Positions 15,903-24,658 of a stretch of 32,373 nucleotides of DNA are shown in pieces. The position numbers were made by a program, and so were the translations under genes. The DNA is from Candidatus Iainarchaeum sp. GTDB lineage: Archaea; Iainarchaeota; Iainarchaeia; Iainarchaeales; JAAZKV01. Under the pieces are notes generated by a model. The model saw nothing but the letters and a program-made list of their open reading frames with translations. It made no database searches and was not told the DNA's origin. The stretch's first letter is position 1; each line of letters starts with the position of its first letter. Location: assembly GCA_028701835.1 (NCBI GenBank), contig JAQVQA010000006.1:1-32373 (forward strand), given 5' to 3'.

Positions 15903-15912
15903 TTTATATAAG
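15903..15912 (+). promoter_or_regulatory. TATA box for aIF2-beta
   Basis: TTTATATAAG is a near-consensus archaeal TATA box. Transcription starting about 25 bases downstream leaves a leader of roughly 20 bases carrying the GAGG site at 15944-15947. Confidence 0.6.
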
Positions 15913-15953
15913 TTTTGTTAGGAAAAATACTTTATAACAAAAAGAGGAAAACA

Positions 15954-16361
15954 ATGACTAATTACGAAAACTTGCTTTTGAAAGCATATAATAGTATACC
16001 AAAAAAAGCTCTTACTCAAGAAAGATTTGAAGTACCTAAAGTAGATTCATTTCTTCAAGGAACAAAAACGATAGTCAAAGGATTCAATCAATTACTAGAT
16101 TCTATGAGAAGAGACAAAAAACATTTTATAAAATGGTTAATGAAAGAAACAGCCCTCCCAATAAGTGAAGTGAATAACCAATTAATAATAAACGGAAAAG
16201 TAAATTCATACCAATTAAACAAATTAATTGAATCATACTTTAAACAATTTATACTCTGCCCAGAATGCAAAAAACCTGATACTAAAGTAATAACAGAAGG
16301 CGGAACAAAACTGTTAAAATGTGAAGCATGCGGAGCCATAAAATCAGTTTCAGGACTATAA
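15954..16361 (+). CDS. eif2b: Translation initiation factor aIF2 subunit beta
   Basis: The beta subunit of aIF2, which brings initiator Met-tRNA to the small ribosomal subunit; 135 aa, the normal archaeal size. It starts MTNYENLLLKAYNSIP, has the central alpha/beta domain, and ends with a Zn ribbon CPEC ... CEACG. The frame runs upstream to 15915, but the ATG at 15954 has GAGG at 15944-15947 and matches the family N-terminus. It heads the translation-factor run with the DUF424 gene. Confidence 0.94.
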   Translation: MTNYENLLLKAYNSIPKKALTQERFEVPKVDSFLQGTKTIVKGFNQLLDSMRRDKKHFIKWLMKETALPISEVNNQLIINGKVNSYQLNKLIESYFKQFILCPECKKPDTKVITEGGTKLLKCEACGAIKSVSGL

Positions 16362-16401
16362 AAACAACAAACAAATAAAAAAATTAAAGTGATTAGAAAA
16401 A

Positions 16402-16692
16402 ATGATTGCAAAAATCCATGAAATTGAGTACAGAACAATTCTTGCAGTATGTGACAAAGAACACATAGGTAAAGAATTTGAAGATGGAAAAATTTTTTTT
16501 AAAGCAAGTGAAAAATTTTATAATGGAAAAAAAATTACAAAAAAAGAACTTGAAGAATTATTACAACAAGCAGACTCTATTAATTTGTTTGGAAACAAAT
16601 GCGTAGAAATCGCACTCCAAAAACAACTAATAAGTGAAAAAAATATTATTTTAATTAAAGGAATAAAACACGCTCAAATTTACCGAGTTTGA
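16402..16692 (+). CDS. DUF424 family protein
   Basis: A 96-aa archaeal protein that fits DUF424: an N-terminal strand with ILAVCDKEHIGKEFEDG, then FFKASEKFYNGKKI, a helix with ELLQQADSINLFGNKCVEIAL, and the C-terminal IKGIKHAQIYRV. Its function is not established. It is often next to aIF2-beta in archaea, and here it lies 40 bp downstream, supporting a translation-linked role. AGTGAT precedes the ATG. Confidence 0.85.
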   Translation: MIAKIHEIEYRTILAVCDKEHIGKEFEDGKIFFKASEKFYNGKKITKKELEELLQQADSINLFGNKCVEIALQKQLISEKNIILIKGIKHAQIYRV

Positions 16693-16798
16693 AAAAATAA
16701 TCCAAAAGAGAGGTTTTAATACTTTAACTAAAAACAATTAATTATAAAACTGGTGAGAAAATATAGCAAACTTTAATTCGCAAAAAAGAAAAAACCAA

Positions 16799-17146
16799 AT
16801 GAACACAAAGAAAAAAACAACTACTACTCAAGCACCAAACCCTCAACAACAAGAAAACACTTACTTTAGAATGAGATTACCAAATTCAAGAGAATTAGAA
16901 CAATTCGCTTTAGTAATTCAATTAATGGGTTCCAACCAAGTCAAAGCCATTTGCGAAGACGGAAAAGAAAAACAATTTAGAATACCAGGAAAACTCTTGA
17001 AAAAAGTTTGGATAAGAGAAAATGATATAATAATAGTTAAATTGTGGGAATTTCAACCAAGCAAAGGAGATGTTGTTTGGAGATACCTTGGAAACCAAGT
17101 AGAGTGGCTAAAAAGAAACGGTAAATTAGATAAATTACCAATTTAA
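16799..17146 (+). CDS. eif1a: Translation initiation factor aIF1A
   Basis: An S1/OB-fold initiation factor that binds the decoding A site during start-codon scanning; 115 aa, normal size. The N-terminal 18 residues are Thr/Lys/Gln-rich and flexible as in the family. The core has MRLPNSRELEQFALVIQLMGSNQVKAICEDGKEKQFRIPGK (shown here only as the region about 24-65), then WIRENDIIIVKLWEFQ and DVVWRYLGNQVEWL. No Shine-Dalgarno site is seen. Confidence 0.94.
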   Translation: MNTKKKTTTTQAPNPQQQENTYFRMRLPNSRELEQFALVIQLMGSNQVKAICEDGKEKQFRIPGKLLKKVWIRENDIIIVKLWEFQPSKGDVVWRYLGNQVEWLKRNGKLDKLPI

Positions 17147-17315
17147 AAAAATGCTTTTTTAAAAAAAAATTAATTATTTTAATACTCTAAAAAATTAATA
17201 AATTTAATGAATTAAAACTAATTTAAAAAAAATATTTTCAAAAATCAAAATTAAAAAAAAACGTTTAAAAAATAAAACATTAAGCGTTAAAAGAACAGCG
17301 CAAAATAAGATTTAT

Positions 17316-18098
17316 ATGAATATTGATGAATTAACAAAAGATGGTTCGCTTGAAGATAAATTACACAAGCAAAAAAAGCTAATTAAAGACGAAAATTCAA
17401 GAACAATATTTAATGAAGTATTTGATAAAGCAACCATTACAGCAATTCATGAACTCTCAAGAAAAAAGTTTTTTGAAGAAATAGAATTTATAATATCTAC
17501 CGGAAAAGAAGGAAATGTATTTAGATGCAATTCAAAAAACAATTACTATGCAATAAAAATATTTAAAGTAGATACCTCTGATTTTAAACACATGACTCAA
17601 TATATTAAAGGAGATGAGCGATTCAAAGAAGTAAGAAAAGAAAAATTAGAGATAATTAAACTTTGGACTAAAAAAGAATTCAGAAACTTGGAAGATTTCA
17701 CTAAAGCAAAAATTAGAGTACCCTTACCAATTGCTTGGAACAGAAATTGCTTAGTAATGGAATTCATTGGAAAAAACGGAGAAGCCGCACCAAGAGCAAA
17801 AGAAAAACCTTTTAATAACCCAAAAGAAAAATACACTCTATTATGCGAATACATTGCAAAAATGCTTAACACAAAATTAATACACGCTGATTTAAGTGAA
17901 TACAATATTTTAAACAACGATGAAGAACTAGTAATAATTGATGTAGGCCAAGCCGTTACAACAATGCACCCTAATGCAAAAGAATTTTTCCAAAGAGATG
18001 TAATGAATATGAGTAAATACTTTGCAAAACAAGGTGTTGACACAAGTTATGATAAAATGTATCAAAAAATAAAACAATTAACAGAGAAATTAAAATAA
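17316..18098 (+). CDS. rio1: RIO1-type serine protein kinase
   Basis: An atypical kinase/ATPase of ribosome small-subunit maturation, 260 aa. Seen: the RIO1 ATP loop STGKEGNVF (61-69), catalytic Lys81 in YAIKIFK, the catalytic loop IHADLSEYNIL with Asp192 and Asn197, and the metal-binding IIDVGQAV with Asp209. The STGKEGNV form separates RIO1 from RIO2. It precedes the Dim2-like KH gene, its partner in small-subunit assembly; this order is common in archaea. Confidence 0.94.
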   Translation: MNIDELTKDGSLEDKLHKQKKLIKDENSRTIFNEVFDKATITAIHELSRKKFFEEIEFIISTGKEGNVFRCNSKNNYYAIKIFKVDTSDFKHMTQYIKGDERFKEVRKEKLEIIKLWTKKEFRNLEDFTKAKIRVPLPIAWNRNCLVMEFIGKNGEAAPRAKEKPFNNPKEKYTLLCEYIAKMLNTKLIHADLSEYNILNNDEELVIIDVGQAVTTMHPNAKEFFQRDVMNMSKYFAKQGVDTSYDKMYQKIKQLTEKLK

Positions 18099-18215
18099 AA
18101 AAATAGTTATAAAAAAAACACGCGAATTAAATAAAGTAATTTAAAAAAAAGAATTAGTTAAGAAAAATCATTTATTTAAAACCTTGCAAGCAAAGTTAAT
18201 ACAGAGGGTGTTTGA

Positions 18216-18422
18216 ATGAATATTGAAATGAATGGAAGAGTTTGGAAAAGAAGACTAAGCGTTGGAACACTCATGGTATCACTATTAATATTATCTTGGG
18301 GAATAGTTTGGTTAGGAAACGATCTTGGTTGGTGGCAAATGGCTTTCCCAATAATCCCAATATTACTAATCATACTAGGATTATCCCTTTTAGTTAACCA
18401 ATTATTAAGTATAATTTATTAA
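18216..18422 (+). CDS. Small two-helix membrane protein
   Basis: A 68-aa protein with a basic N-terminal segment (GRVWKRRLS), a first hydrophobic segment around VGTLMVSLLILSWGIVWLG, a short Trp/Gly turn, and a second segment ending LLVNQLLSIIY. The pattern resembles LiaF/DUF5668-type transmembrane pairs. Function unknown. GGGTG precedes the ATG. It lies 21 bp before the KH gene, so they are probably co-transcribed. Confidence 0.7.
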   Translation: MNIEMNGRVWKRRLSVGTLMVSLLILSWGIVWLGNDLGWWQMAFPIIPILLIILGLSLLVNQLLSIIY

Positions 18423-18443
18423 AAAAAAAAGAGTTGATGTGAT

Positions 18444-18962
18444 TTGGAAGAAATAATAAGAATCCCCCAAGAAAGAATAGGTGCACTAATTGGCCCTAGC
18501 GGTAGTGTGAAGAGAAAAATAGAAACTCAAACAAAAGCAAAAATGGAAATTGATTCACACGAAGGAGAAGTAGTTCTAATCGGAGAGGGAGAAGAATTCT
18601 TCAAAGCAATGGATATAGTCAAAGCAATTGCAAGAGGATTCTCTCCAAAAAGAGCATTCACTTTAATAAAAGACGATTACTTGCTAAAAGTAATTGATAT
18701 TACTGAATTCACTGGAAAAAACTCTTCTGCTCAAAAAGCGAAAAAAGGAAGAGTAATTGGAAGAGAAGGAAAAGCAAGGGAAGAAATAGAAAAGAGAACC
18801 CACTGCTTAATTTCAGTATACGGAAAAACAGTAGCAATAATTGGACTTGCAGGAGAAATAGAAAATGCAGAAGAAGCAGTGAAACTACTCTTACTAGGAG
18901 CAAAACACGATACTATGGAAAACTTTTTGCACGGAGGAAGAAGAGAAAGATTCGAGTTATAA
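18444..18962 (+). CDS. Dim2/Pno1-like two-KH-domain RNA-binding protein
   Basis: A 172-aa protein with two KH domains. KH1 has the IGPSGSVKRKIE GxxG loop near residue 17-28; KH2 has KGRVIGREGKAREEIEKRT near 105-122. Archaeal Dim2 binds the 3' end of pre-16S rRNA and works with RIO1. The start is TTG: an in-frame TGA lies three codons upstream and the KH1 fold begins at once, so no other start is possible. Confidence 0.9.
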   Translation: MEEIIRIPQERIGALIGPSGSVKRKIETQTKAKMEIDSHEGEVVLIGEGEEFFKAMDIVKAIARGFSPKRAFTLIKDDYLLKVIDITEFTGKNSSAQKAKKGRVIGREGKAREEIEKRTHCLISVYGKTVAIIGLAGEIENAEEAVKLLLLGAKHDTMENFLHGGRRERFEL

Positions 18963-19104
18963 AAAATATTTGCAAAAATAAAACCATAAAATGATGCACT
19001 GCAAAAAACAAAAGTGAAAGATTAGGGCTTTTAAATGTTTTGGGCTTTTTTATCGTTGTAAAAAATTAAAAAAAAACCTTTACCTAATAAAATGGTGAGC
19101 AAAG

Positions 19105-20811
19105 TTGAGTGAAGATAAAAAAATAAAGATTACTAGTGATACAAAACCTGTTGCGGGCGCGGTTGATAACCTTGAAAAAGAATTCAAAGAACACTCTGTA
19201 GCAGAATTTTTCAAGAAAAACAAGCAAATGATTGGATTATACGGGAAAGTTAGAACACTAACCATGGTGATTCACGAGTATGTAACAAACTCGCTTGATG
19301 CATGTGAAGAAACAGGAATACTACCAAACATTGACGTGAAAATTGATGAATTGGGTGATGAGTACTACGAAGTAACAGTAACTGATAATGGACCAGGAAT
19401 TACAATTGAAAACGTTGGAAAAGCATTTGGAAAATTACTTGCAGGAACAAAGTTCCACAGGTTAATGCAATCACGTGGACAACAAGGAATAGGGGCTAGT
19501 GGATGCACTATGCTATCCCAAATGACTACTGGAAAAGCTTCAAAAATAATAACTGGAAAAGAAGGAAAAAAAGCAATTGCTTTAGAATTAGTAATTGATC
19601 CTAGAATGAACGAACCAAAAATATCTAATGTAAAAGAAATTGAGAAAGATTTTAGAGGAACTAGTGTTCAAGCAAAATTCAAGGGATGTTTATATCGTGA
19701 CTCTGACCAAGGGGCACTTGAATACTTAAAAAGAACAGCAATAGCAAATCCACATGCACAAATATCTTTTAGGGACCCTATGGGACAAAAAACTGTTTTT
19801 AAAAGAACTCACAATACACTCCCGCAAAGACCAGCAGAAATAAAACCTCATCCAAAAGGAACAACTGTTGACGATGTACTAACTTATTGTAAATCAACCA
19901 AAGGAAGAACAGTAGCAAGTTTTTTAACAAACGATTTTGATCGAATGGGTGCAAAGGGAATAGAAGAAATAAAAAAAAGAGTTCACTTTGATTTAAACAA
20001 GGACCCAAAATTATTAACTTGGGAAGAAGCTGAAGAAATAGTGAAAGCATTCAAAGCAATTAGCTTTATTGCCCCAAGTACTGATGCTTTAAGACCAATT
20101 GGAGAAGAACAAATTAGAAAATCCCTTCAAAGCATAGTACAACCAGAATTCTTAACAGTACTAACTAGAAAACCAACTGTATACGCAGGCGGATACCCTT
20201 TCCAAGTAGAAATAGCAATTGCTTACGGAGGGGGATCGGGCAGAAAAGTTGGGGACCAAACATCAATGGACATAATGCGATTCGCAAACAGAGTACCTTT
20301 ACTATTTGATAATGGTAACTGTGCACTAACAAAAGCAATACAAACAATTGATTGGAAGAGATACGATATCAAAGACCCCTCAACAGCACCAGTAACAGTA
20401 TTTGTTAACTTTATTTCAGTACACATTCCTTACACAGGAGCAGGAAAACAAGCAATTGCTGATGAAGAAGAAGTTCTTGAAGAAATAAGACTTGCACTAA
20501 TGCAAACAGGAAGAAAAGCAGGAATATACATTGCACATAAGAGGAGAGAAAGCGAGAACCAGCAAAAAAGATTAATGTTCTACAAGTACATTCCTGAAGT
20601 ATGCAAAGCTTTAAGTACAATAACAAAAGCAAACGAAGAAAACTTAAAGAAAAAAATGGAGAAAATGGTTCTTGAAAAATTAAAGATTGATGAACAAAAA
20701 GAAGAAGAAGATAGGAAAAAAACTGAAAAAACCCTAGCCAATGATGATAATAGTTTTATTACAAAACCAAAACCAGAGAAAGAAGAAAATAAAAAAAAAT
20801 TAAAGAAGTAG
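19105..20811 (+). CDS. top6B: DNA topoisomerase VI subunit B
   Basis: The ATPase subunit of topoisomerase VI, 568 aa. The GHKL fold shows the N-box HEYVTNSLDACEE (Glu58, Asn62), DNGPGI (Asp94), and the G2 loop SRGQQGIGASG (about 123-133). The H2TH and transducer domains follow, including the switch-lysine region. The C-terminal 60 residues are Lys/Glu-rich, longer and more charged than needed for the core. The start is TTG with GGTGAG at 19094-19099 and a 5-base spacer. It is followed by top6A at 27 bp. Confidence 0.95.
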   Translation: MSEDKKIKITSDTKPVAGAVDNLEKEFKEHSVAEFFKKNKQMIGLYGKVRTLTMVIHEYVTNSLDACEETGILPNIDVKIDELGDEYYEVTVTDNGPGITIENVGKAFGKLLAGTKFHRLMQSRGQQGIGASGCTMLSQMTTGKASKIITGKEGKKAIALELVIDPRMNEPKISNVKEIEKDFRGTSVQAKFKGCLYRDSDQGALEYLKRTAIANPHAQISFRDPMGQKTVFKRTHNTLPQRPAEIKPHPKGTTVDDVLTYCKSTKGRTVASFLTNDFDRMGAKGIEEIKKRVHFDLNKDPKLLTWEEAEEIVKAFKAISFIAPSTDALRPIGEEQIRKSLQSIVQPEFLTVLTRKPTVYAGGYPFQVEIAIAYGGGSGRKVGDQTSMDIMRFANRVPLLFDNGNCALTKAIQTIDWKRYDIKDPSTAPVTVFVNFISVHIPYTGAGKQAIADEEEVLEEIRLALMQTGRKAGIYIAHKRRESENQQKRLMFYKYIPEVCKALSTITKANEENLKKKMEKMVLEKLKIDEQKEEEDRKKTEKTLANDDNSFITKPKPEKEENKKKLKK

Positions 20812-20838
20812 TTAAAAAAAAATAAAATGGTGAAGTAA

Positions 20839-21975
20839 ATGACAGAGAAAGAAAAAAGAAAATCAAAAACAACTGAAAAAGTTTCCCCAAAACAAATTGC
20901 TGACAGAATAAAAAACTCTGCCGAATCAATGGTTAAACAAATTGACAAATTAGAAGACCCTGAATTTAAAACAATGCAAAGAGGAAAAAGTAATGTTATT
21001 TGGGATGAGAAAAAAGGATTCTTAGAATTAGGTGAAAAGGAAGTTACTAGATCATTTCTTAATATTGCACACGCAAGAAAATTCATGCAAACAAGCATGA
21101 TAATGGCAAAAACAAGAGAATACTTAGAACACAACAAAACAGCTTCAATTCGTGAGATTTACTATGAATTAAAACACACTGTAGCAGATACTAAAGAAAA
21201 CACTTTCGAAGGACAAGTAGAGAGTGACCCAATAATAGTGGATTTAGAACACTCAGTTGACACTATCAGAGAAAAATTAAATCTACACGCAAACCCTAAA
21301 GGCACTTTATACGGAGACATTACTCTACTTGACAGAATGCACCACAATGATAAATTCAATGCATCAAAACTAGGAAGAGGCGGATGGAGTATAATGTCAA
21401 GAGTAGAACCTGAAGAAATAGAAATAGTTGATTCTAGCGCAGAATACTTGCTAGTATGCGAAACGGAAGCTATTTATGAAAGACTAATAGAAGAAGGTTA
21501 TCCAAAAGAAAACAAATGCATCTTAATAGGAATAGGTGGACAAGCAGCCAGGGGAGCTAGAAGACTAATTCACAGAATACACAACGAACTAGATTTACCA
21601 ACAATAGTATTCACCGACGGGGACCCATACGGATGGTATATTTATTCAGTTGTAAAACAAGGTTCAATGGCTCTAGCAGCACACTCTGAATTCATGTCCG
21701 TACCAGAAGCACGATACGTTGGAATGACTATGGATGATATTGAAGAATACAAACTAGAAGCAGTAACAGAAAGAATGAGTGACGGGGACATTAAGAGAGC
21801 AAAAGAAATGCTCGCATACCCTTGGTTCCAAAACAAAGAATGGCAAGCACAACTAAAAAAAGCACTTGACAAAAAAGTAAGAATAGAACAACAAGCATTA
21901 GCAAACAAGAGACTAGATTTTGTTGCAACACACTACTTGCCCGAAAAAATCAAGAACAAAAACTTCTTACCTTAA
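20839..21975 (+). CDS. top6A: DNA topoisomerase VI subunit A
   Basis: The DNA-cleaving subunit, homologous to Spo11, 378 aa. The CAP domain carries SIREIYYELKH with the catalytic Tyr109 (Tyr108 adjacent). The Toprim domain has Glu208 in LLVCETEAIYERL and the metal-binding TDGDPYGW with Asp260 and Asp262. With Top6B it relaxes and decatenates DNA by transient double-strand breaks. GGTGA precedes the ATG. It converges on the Mre11-like gene. Confidence 0.96.
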   Translation: MTEKEKRKSKTTEKVSPKQIADRIKNSAESMVKQIDKLEDPEFKTMQRGKSNVIWDEKKGFLELGEKEVTRSFLNIAHARKFMQTSMIMAKTREYLEHNKTASIREIYYELKHTVADTKENTFEGQVESDPIIVDLEHSVDTIREKLNLHANPKGTLYGDITLLDRMHHNDKFNASKLGRGGWSIMSRVEPEEIEIVDSSAEYLLVCETEAIYERLIEEGYPKENKCILIGIGGQAARGARRLIHRIHNELDLPTIVFTDGDPYGWYIYSVVKQGSMALAAHSEFMSVPEARYVGMTMDDIEEYKLEAVTERMSDGDIKRAKEMLAYPWFQNKEWQAQLKKALDKKVRIEQQALANKRLDFVATHYLPEKIKNKNFLP

Positions 21976-22006
21976 AAAATAAGAAAGATTCTAAAAAAAA
22001 TAGTAA

Positions 22007-23218
22007 TCAATCACTTGCAATAGTCAATAACGATTCAACTTTATCAACTTCACCAATTGAAAGCAATTCAAAAACTCGTCTAGTATCAAAATCAATCAAA
22101 CCAGCTTCAATAACATTCTTCTCCAAAATATCCACTCCAAATTCACTAACACTCATCTTCTCACCATGAGCTAATTTTAAAGACTCAATTTTTTTTTGAA
22201 AAGAATCAACTGAAAAATCTTTTGAAACAGAAAAAATGGCTTTATTTGAATAATTTGATAAATCAATTGAGACATCCCCTTGAGTAAAACCCTTAGCAAG
22301 AGTGCCTGATAGTCTCAACCTAACAAGTGGCTTTAACTTAAACCCATCAAAATCAAACTCATTCAATTTAGAAAAAACCTCTTTTTTAATATCCTCTGGC
22401 TTTGCTTCACTAAATTTTATTTTCTCGTAAAATAATTTCCTTTGAACACTAAAAGGCAAGAACTTTAATTCCTTTGAAACAGAATCAAACAAAAAAACTC
22501 CCTTCTCACTCTTAGACTCTAAACTCTTCATTTGAGTAAAAATAGAAGAACCTGTTAATAAGAATCTTTTTGAACCCAAATTTTGTTCACTAGTCCAATG
22601 CAAGTGCCCATTAATAATCAAATCAAACCCATCAGGTAAATCTGTTAAAGAAAGAGAAGCAATAGAATCATCATCAAAGGGCAAAAACTCAACAAAAGAT
22701 TGGTGAAGTAAAAGCAAATTCACAAAACCCTCAATTGGTTTAGGTGAATAAGTACTAAGAGCATTCTTTGCAAACTTCTCAGGCACTCCCCCCAACCCAT
22801 GAACAAAAACCTTCTCCCCATTCTTTTCTAACTCAACAAACCCTACATGAACATGAACCAAACACCCACTCTCTTCCAAAACATCAAGAGCATTTGCAAA
22901 ATCCCTTCCCCTGTGTTCATGAGTTCCATGAATAGCAATAATTGGAATACCCTTAACAACAACACTCAAGACAGAACCATTCTTAGTTTTATTTAAACAA
23001 GAAAAACCACCATTATTCTTTGAAAAACATTCAAAAGTTTTTAACCAAACTTCTTGACTAGGAGTCGATTCATCAAACAAATCACCCGCGTGAAGAATAA
23101 AATCAACTTTATTATCTTTAAACATTTGAATGGATTCTTTAAACCTCTCAAAAGACTCTTCAAACCTATCCTCACCCAAAAAACCAAGGTGAGAATCAGA
23201 AAAAATACCAATAATCAT
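22007..23218 (-). CDS. Mre11-like calcineurin-fold nuclease
   Basis: A metallophosphatase-fold DNA nuclease, 403 aa. Motifs: DSHLG (Asp8, His10), GDLFD (Asp46), GTHEHR (Thr99, His100), LLHQS (His172), GHLHW (His205, His207). In well-studied Mre11 the third motif is GNHD/E and its Asn is a metal ligand; here Thr replaces it, as I recall for a second archaeal Mre11-like group. About 180 residues follow the phosphatase core, in the position of the capping/Rad50-binding part. No rad50 or herA-nurA gene is adjacent, so no symbol is assigned. Confidence 0.82.
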   Translation of the reverse strand: MIIGIFSDSHLGFLGEDRFEESFERFKESIQMFKDNKVDFILHAGDLFDESTPSQEVWLKTFECFSKNNGGFSCLNKTKNGSVLSVVVKGIPIIAIHGTHEHRGRDFANALDVLEESGCLVHVHVGFVELEKNGEKVFVHGLGGVPEKFAKNALSTYSPKPIEGFVNLLLLHQSFVEFLPFDDDSIASLSLTDLPDGFDLIINGHLHWTSEQNLGSKRFLLTGSSIFTQMKSLESKSEKGVFLFDSVSKELKFLPFSVQRKLFYEKIKFSEAKPEDIKKEVFSKLNEFDFDGFKLKPLVRLRLSGTLAKGFTQGDVSIDLSNYSNKAIFSVSKDFSVDSFQKKIESLKLAHGEKMSVSEFGVDILEKNVIEAGLIDFDTRRVFELLSIGEVDKVESLLTIASD

Positions 23219-23280
23219 ATACTAATTATTAATAAGAAAGAATTAAATTAGTTATTGGAAAAAAAAACTACAAAATCTAG

Positions 23281-23324
23281 AACAAACAAAACAATCAACT
23301 TAACAAAACAAACAAAACAATCAA
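23281..23324 (-). repeat. Direct repeat of an 18-mer after the THUMP gene
   Basis: AACAAACAAAACAATCAA occurs at 23281-23298 and 23307-23324. On the minus strand it reads as two T-rich runs, the first overlapping the THUMP stop codon. They could act as U-rich termination signals. Confidence 0.6.
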
Positions 23325-24160
23325 AATAATAAAGGTGCAAAAACTTTTTCACCAATTAAATAACAATCAGTTTTAAAATCACCCTCGCTTCGAGCACAAG
23401 AAAAAAAGGCTCTCAAACTACCTTTTTTTGAATAATTTTTTGCAAGACTAAAAGGAATAATTTTTATTTTTATAAAAGAATTAAATTTTTCAAGCTCACT
23501 CAAATTAAAATCAATAACATCATCTGAAACAATTATTATTGAAATACCAAATTTAAGTAAATTTCTTCCAATTAAAAAAAAATCACTTTTATTTGTTTTA
23601 CTACTACAAATAATACCTGCTTTACCTTGCACACTAACAGGCATACCCCCAACAGCAGGAAAAGATTCAAAATAAATAAAAGCAACATTATTTTGAGTAA
23701 TGCAAAAAACTTCTTTTTGAGGATCTTTTAACTTAACCTTCATTTTAGGAAAACTATTAAGCACAACTCCCCCAAGTTCAATCTCAAGTTCTTTTGAGGA
23801 AAACCCTTTTGAGAAACTCTTACCCCTAATCGCAAAAGATTCATCACTAAACTTACCTTCAATAATATCACTCACTCTTAAACAAACATCTTGAAGAGAA
23901 TCAAACTCAAACCTTTGAACAGAATACAAACTTAAAATACCAAAACAATTACTCAAAACATCCAAAACTTTTTTTGGATTTTTAGTAGGAATAATTAACC
24001 TCCCTGCAATATAATAAATACTGTCATACCCCAAACCAAAATAATCTAAATACAAAATAATATTCTTTTTTAATTTATTAACCATAAAAGAACGAACAAC
24101 ACTACTCTTAATTGAAATTTCTGGAGCAATTAAAGCAATAACACAATTAGGCTCAAACAT
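23321..24160 (-). CDS. ThiI-like NFLD-THUMP protein with a degenerate PP-loop remnant
   Basis: A 279-aa protein that corresponds to the N-terminal tRNA-binding half of ThiI. Residues about 12-65 (PEISIKSSVVRSFMVNKL) match the NFLD; 65-175 match THUMP, with FAIRGKSFSKGFSSKELEIELGG and the VKLKDPQKEVFCI pattern; then GGMPVSVQGKAGIICSS aligns with the ThiI linker GG.P.G..GK before its PP-loop. Where ThiI has SGGxDS, this has SSKTNKS, so nucleotide binding is lost, and the chain ends about 80 residues on. It probably presents the tRNA acceptor end to the PP-loop protein at 8548-9213. Confidence 0.82.
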   Translation of the reverse strand: MFEPNCVIALIAPEISIKSSVVRSFMVNKLKKNIILYLDYFGLGYDSIYYIAGRLIIPTKNPKKVLDVLSNCFGILSLYSVQRFEFDSLQDVCLRVSDIIEGKFSDESFAIRGKSFSKGFSSKELEIELGGVVLNSFPKMKVKLKDPQKEVFCITQNNVAFIYFESFPAVGGMPVSVQGKAGIICSSKTNKSDFFLIGRNLLKFGISIIIVSDDVIDFNLSELEKFNSFIKIKIIPFSLAKNYSKKGSLRAFFSCARSEGDFKTDCYLIGEKVFAPLLF

Positions 24161-24238
24161 AAAAAAATAATTAAATCGAGCAAAATAAAAACACTACCCC
24201 TAAAATAAAAAAATATTATTAAATAATTAAAAAAAATA

Positions 24239-24310
24239 TGCAGTTGCCGGGAATTGAACCCGGACCGCGACCTTGGGAAGGTCGAATCATAACCATTTGA
24301 CCACAACTGC
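24239..24310 (-). tRNA. tRNA-Gly (anticodon CCC)
   Basis: A complete 72-nt cloverleaf without intron. Acceptor GCAGTTG/CAACTGC, U8, a D-arm with GG, anticodon stem CGACC/GGTCG around loop TTCCCAA (anticodon CCC), variable loop CGGT, T-stem CCGGG/CCCGG with TTCAATT, discriminator A. CCA is not encoded. It lies 78 bp upstream of the THUMP gene on the same strand. Confidence 0.96.
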
Positions 24311-24400
24311 AATTATTTTACAATAATACTATTCAAACTTCTTTTTTTAATTCTTTCAATTCAACAGTTTTTTAAATAAAACGATAGAAAATTTAGATAT
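24311..24400. other. Divergent promoter region between the two tRNA genes
   Basis: An AT-rich spacer between tRNA-Gly (leftward) and the hairpin array leading to tRNA-Cys (rightward). It contains the TATA-like TTTAAATA at 24371-24378. No coding ORF is supported. Confidence 0.5.
24371..24378 (+). promoter_or_regulatory. TATA-like box for the tRNA-Cys leader array
   Basis: TTTAAATA lies about 28 bases before 24403, where the first hairpin unit begins. No better TATA box is seen closer to the tRNA, which suggests one transcript from about 24400 through the tRNA. Confidence 0.4.
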
Positions 24401-24402
24401 TA

Positions 24403-24658
24403 GAGGTGCTAAGTAAAACTTAGTATTCTACTCATTGCCCTATAATGAGTAAGTAATTCAATGTAAAAACCATTGATTTTACGATGCGCCACAAAACCAA
24501 ATGGTTTTGTTTGATTGCGCACTTGGACAAGGCGCGAGGCTATCAAAGATAGCCAAGTTTTTAGTGCACGTTTAATTGTAGCACAATTAAAAGTGCAAGG
24601 GCTACCAAAGGTACCCAAAATTTTAATGCATGTTTAATTGCACCAGGCAATTAAAAAT
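24403..24658 (+). ncRNA. Tandem hairpin array leading into tRNA-Cys
   Basis: About 255 bp made almost wholly of hairpins. Three are short with AAA loops: CTAAGT/ACTTAG (24409-24423), GGCTATC/GATAGCC (24538-24554), and GGG(C)TACC/GGTACCC (24599-24616). Four or more are longer: TACTCATT/AATGAGTA (24429-24451), ACAAAACC/GGTTTTGT (24491-24510) inside TGCGC/GCGCA, TGCAC..TTTAATTGT/ACAATTAAA..GTGCA (24565-24597), and TGCAT..TTTAATTG/CAATTAAA..ATGCA (24627-24661). The last two units are a degenerate tandem repeat of about 61-64 bp with paired changes (C-G to T-A; T-A to C-G). The final stem includes the first three bases of the tRNA. The function is unknown; I recognise no RNA family. Confidence 0.6.

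Noticed and set aside
20580-21137. Minus-strand ORF of 185 codons
   Set aside because: It is antisense to the ends of top6B and top6A; the hydrophobic Phe/Ser-rich product is the complement of Lys/Glu-rich codons.
24409-24618. Minus-strand ORF of 69 codons
   Set aside because: It lies wholly inside the hairpin array upstream of tRNA-Cys, and its sequence is explained by the inverted repeats. It has no Shine-Dalgarno site or recognisable product.
24532-24658. Two degenerate tRNAs (pseudo-tRNA-Cys copies)
   Set aside because: Only about 17 bases at each unit start resemble the tRNA. There is no anticodon arm, T-loop or acceptor 3' strand, and the units form their own covarying hairpins.
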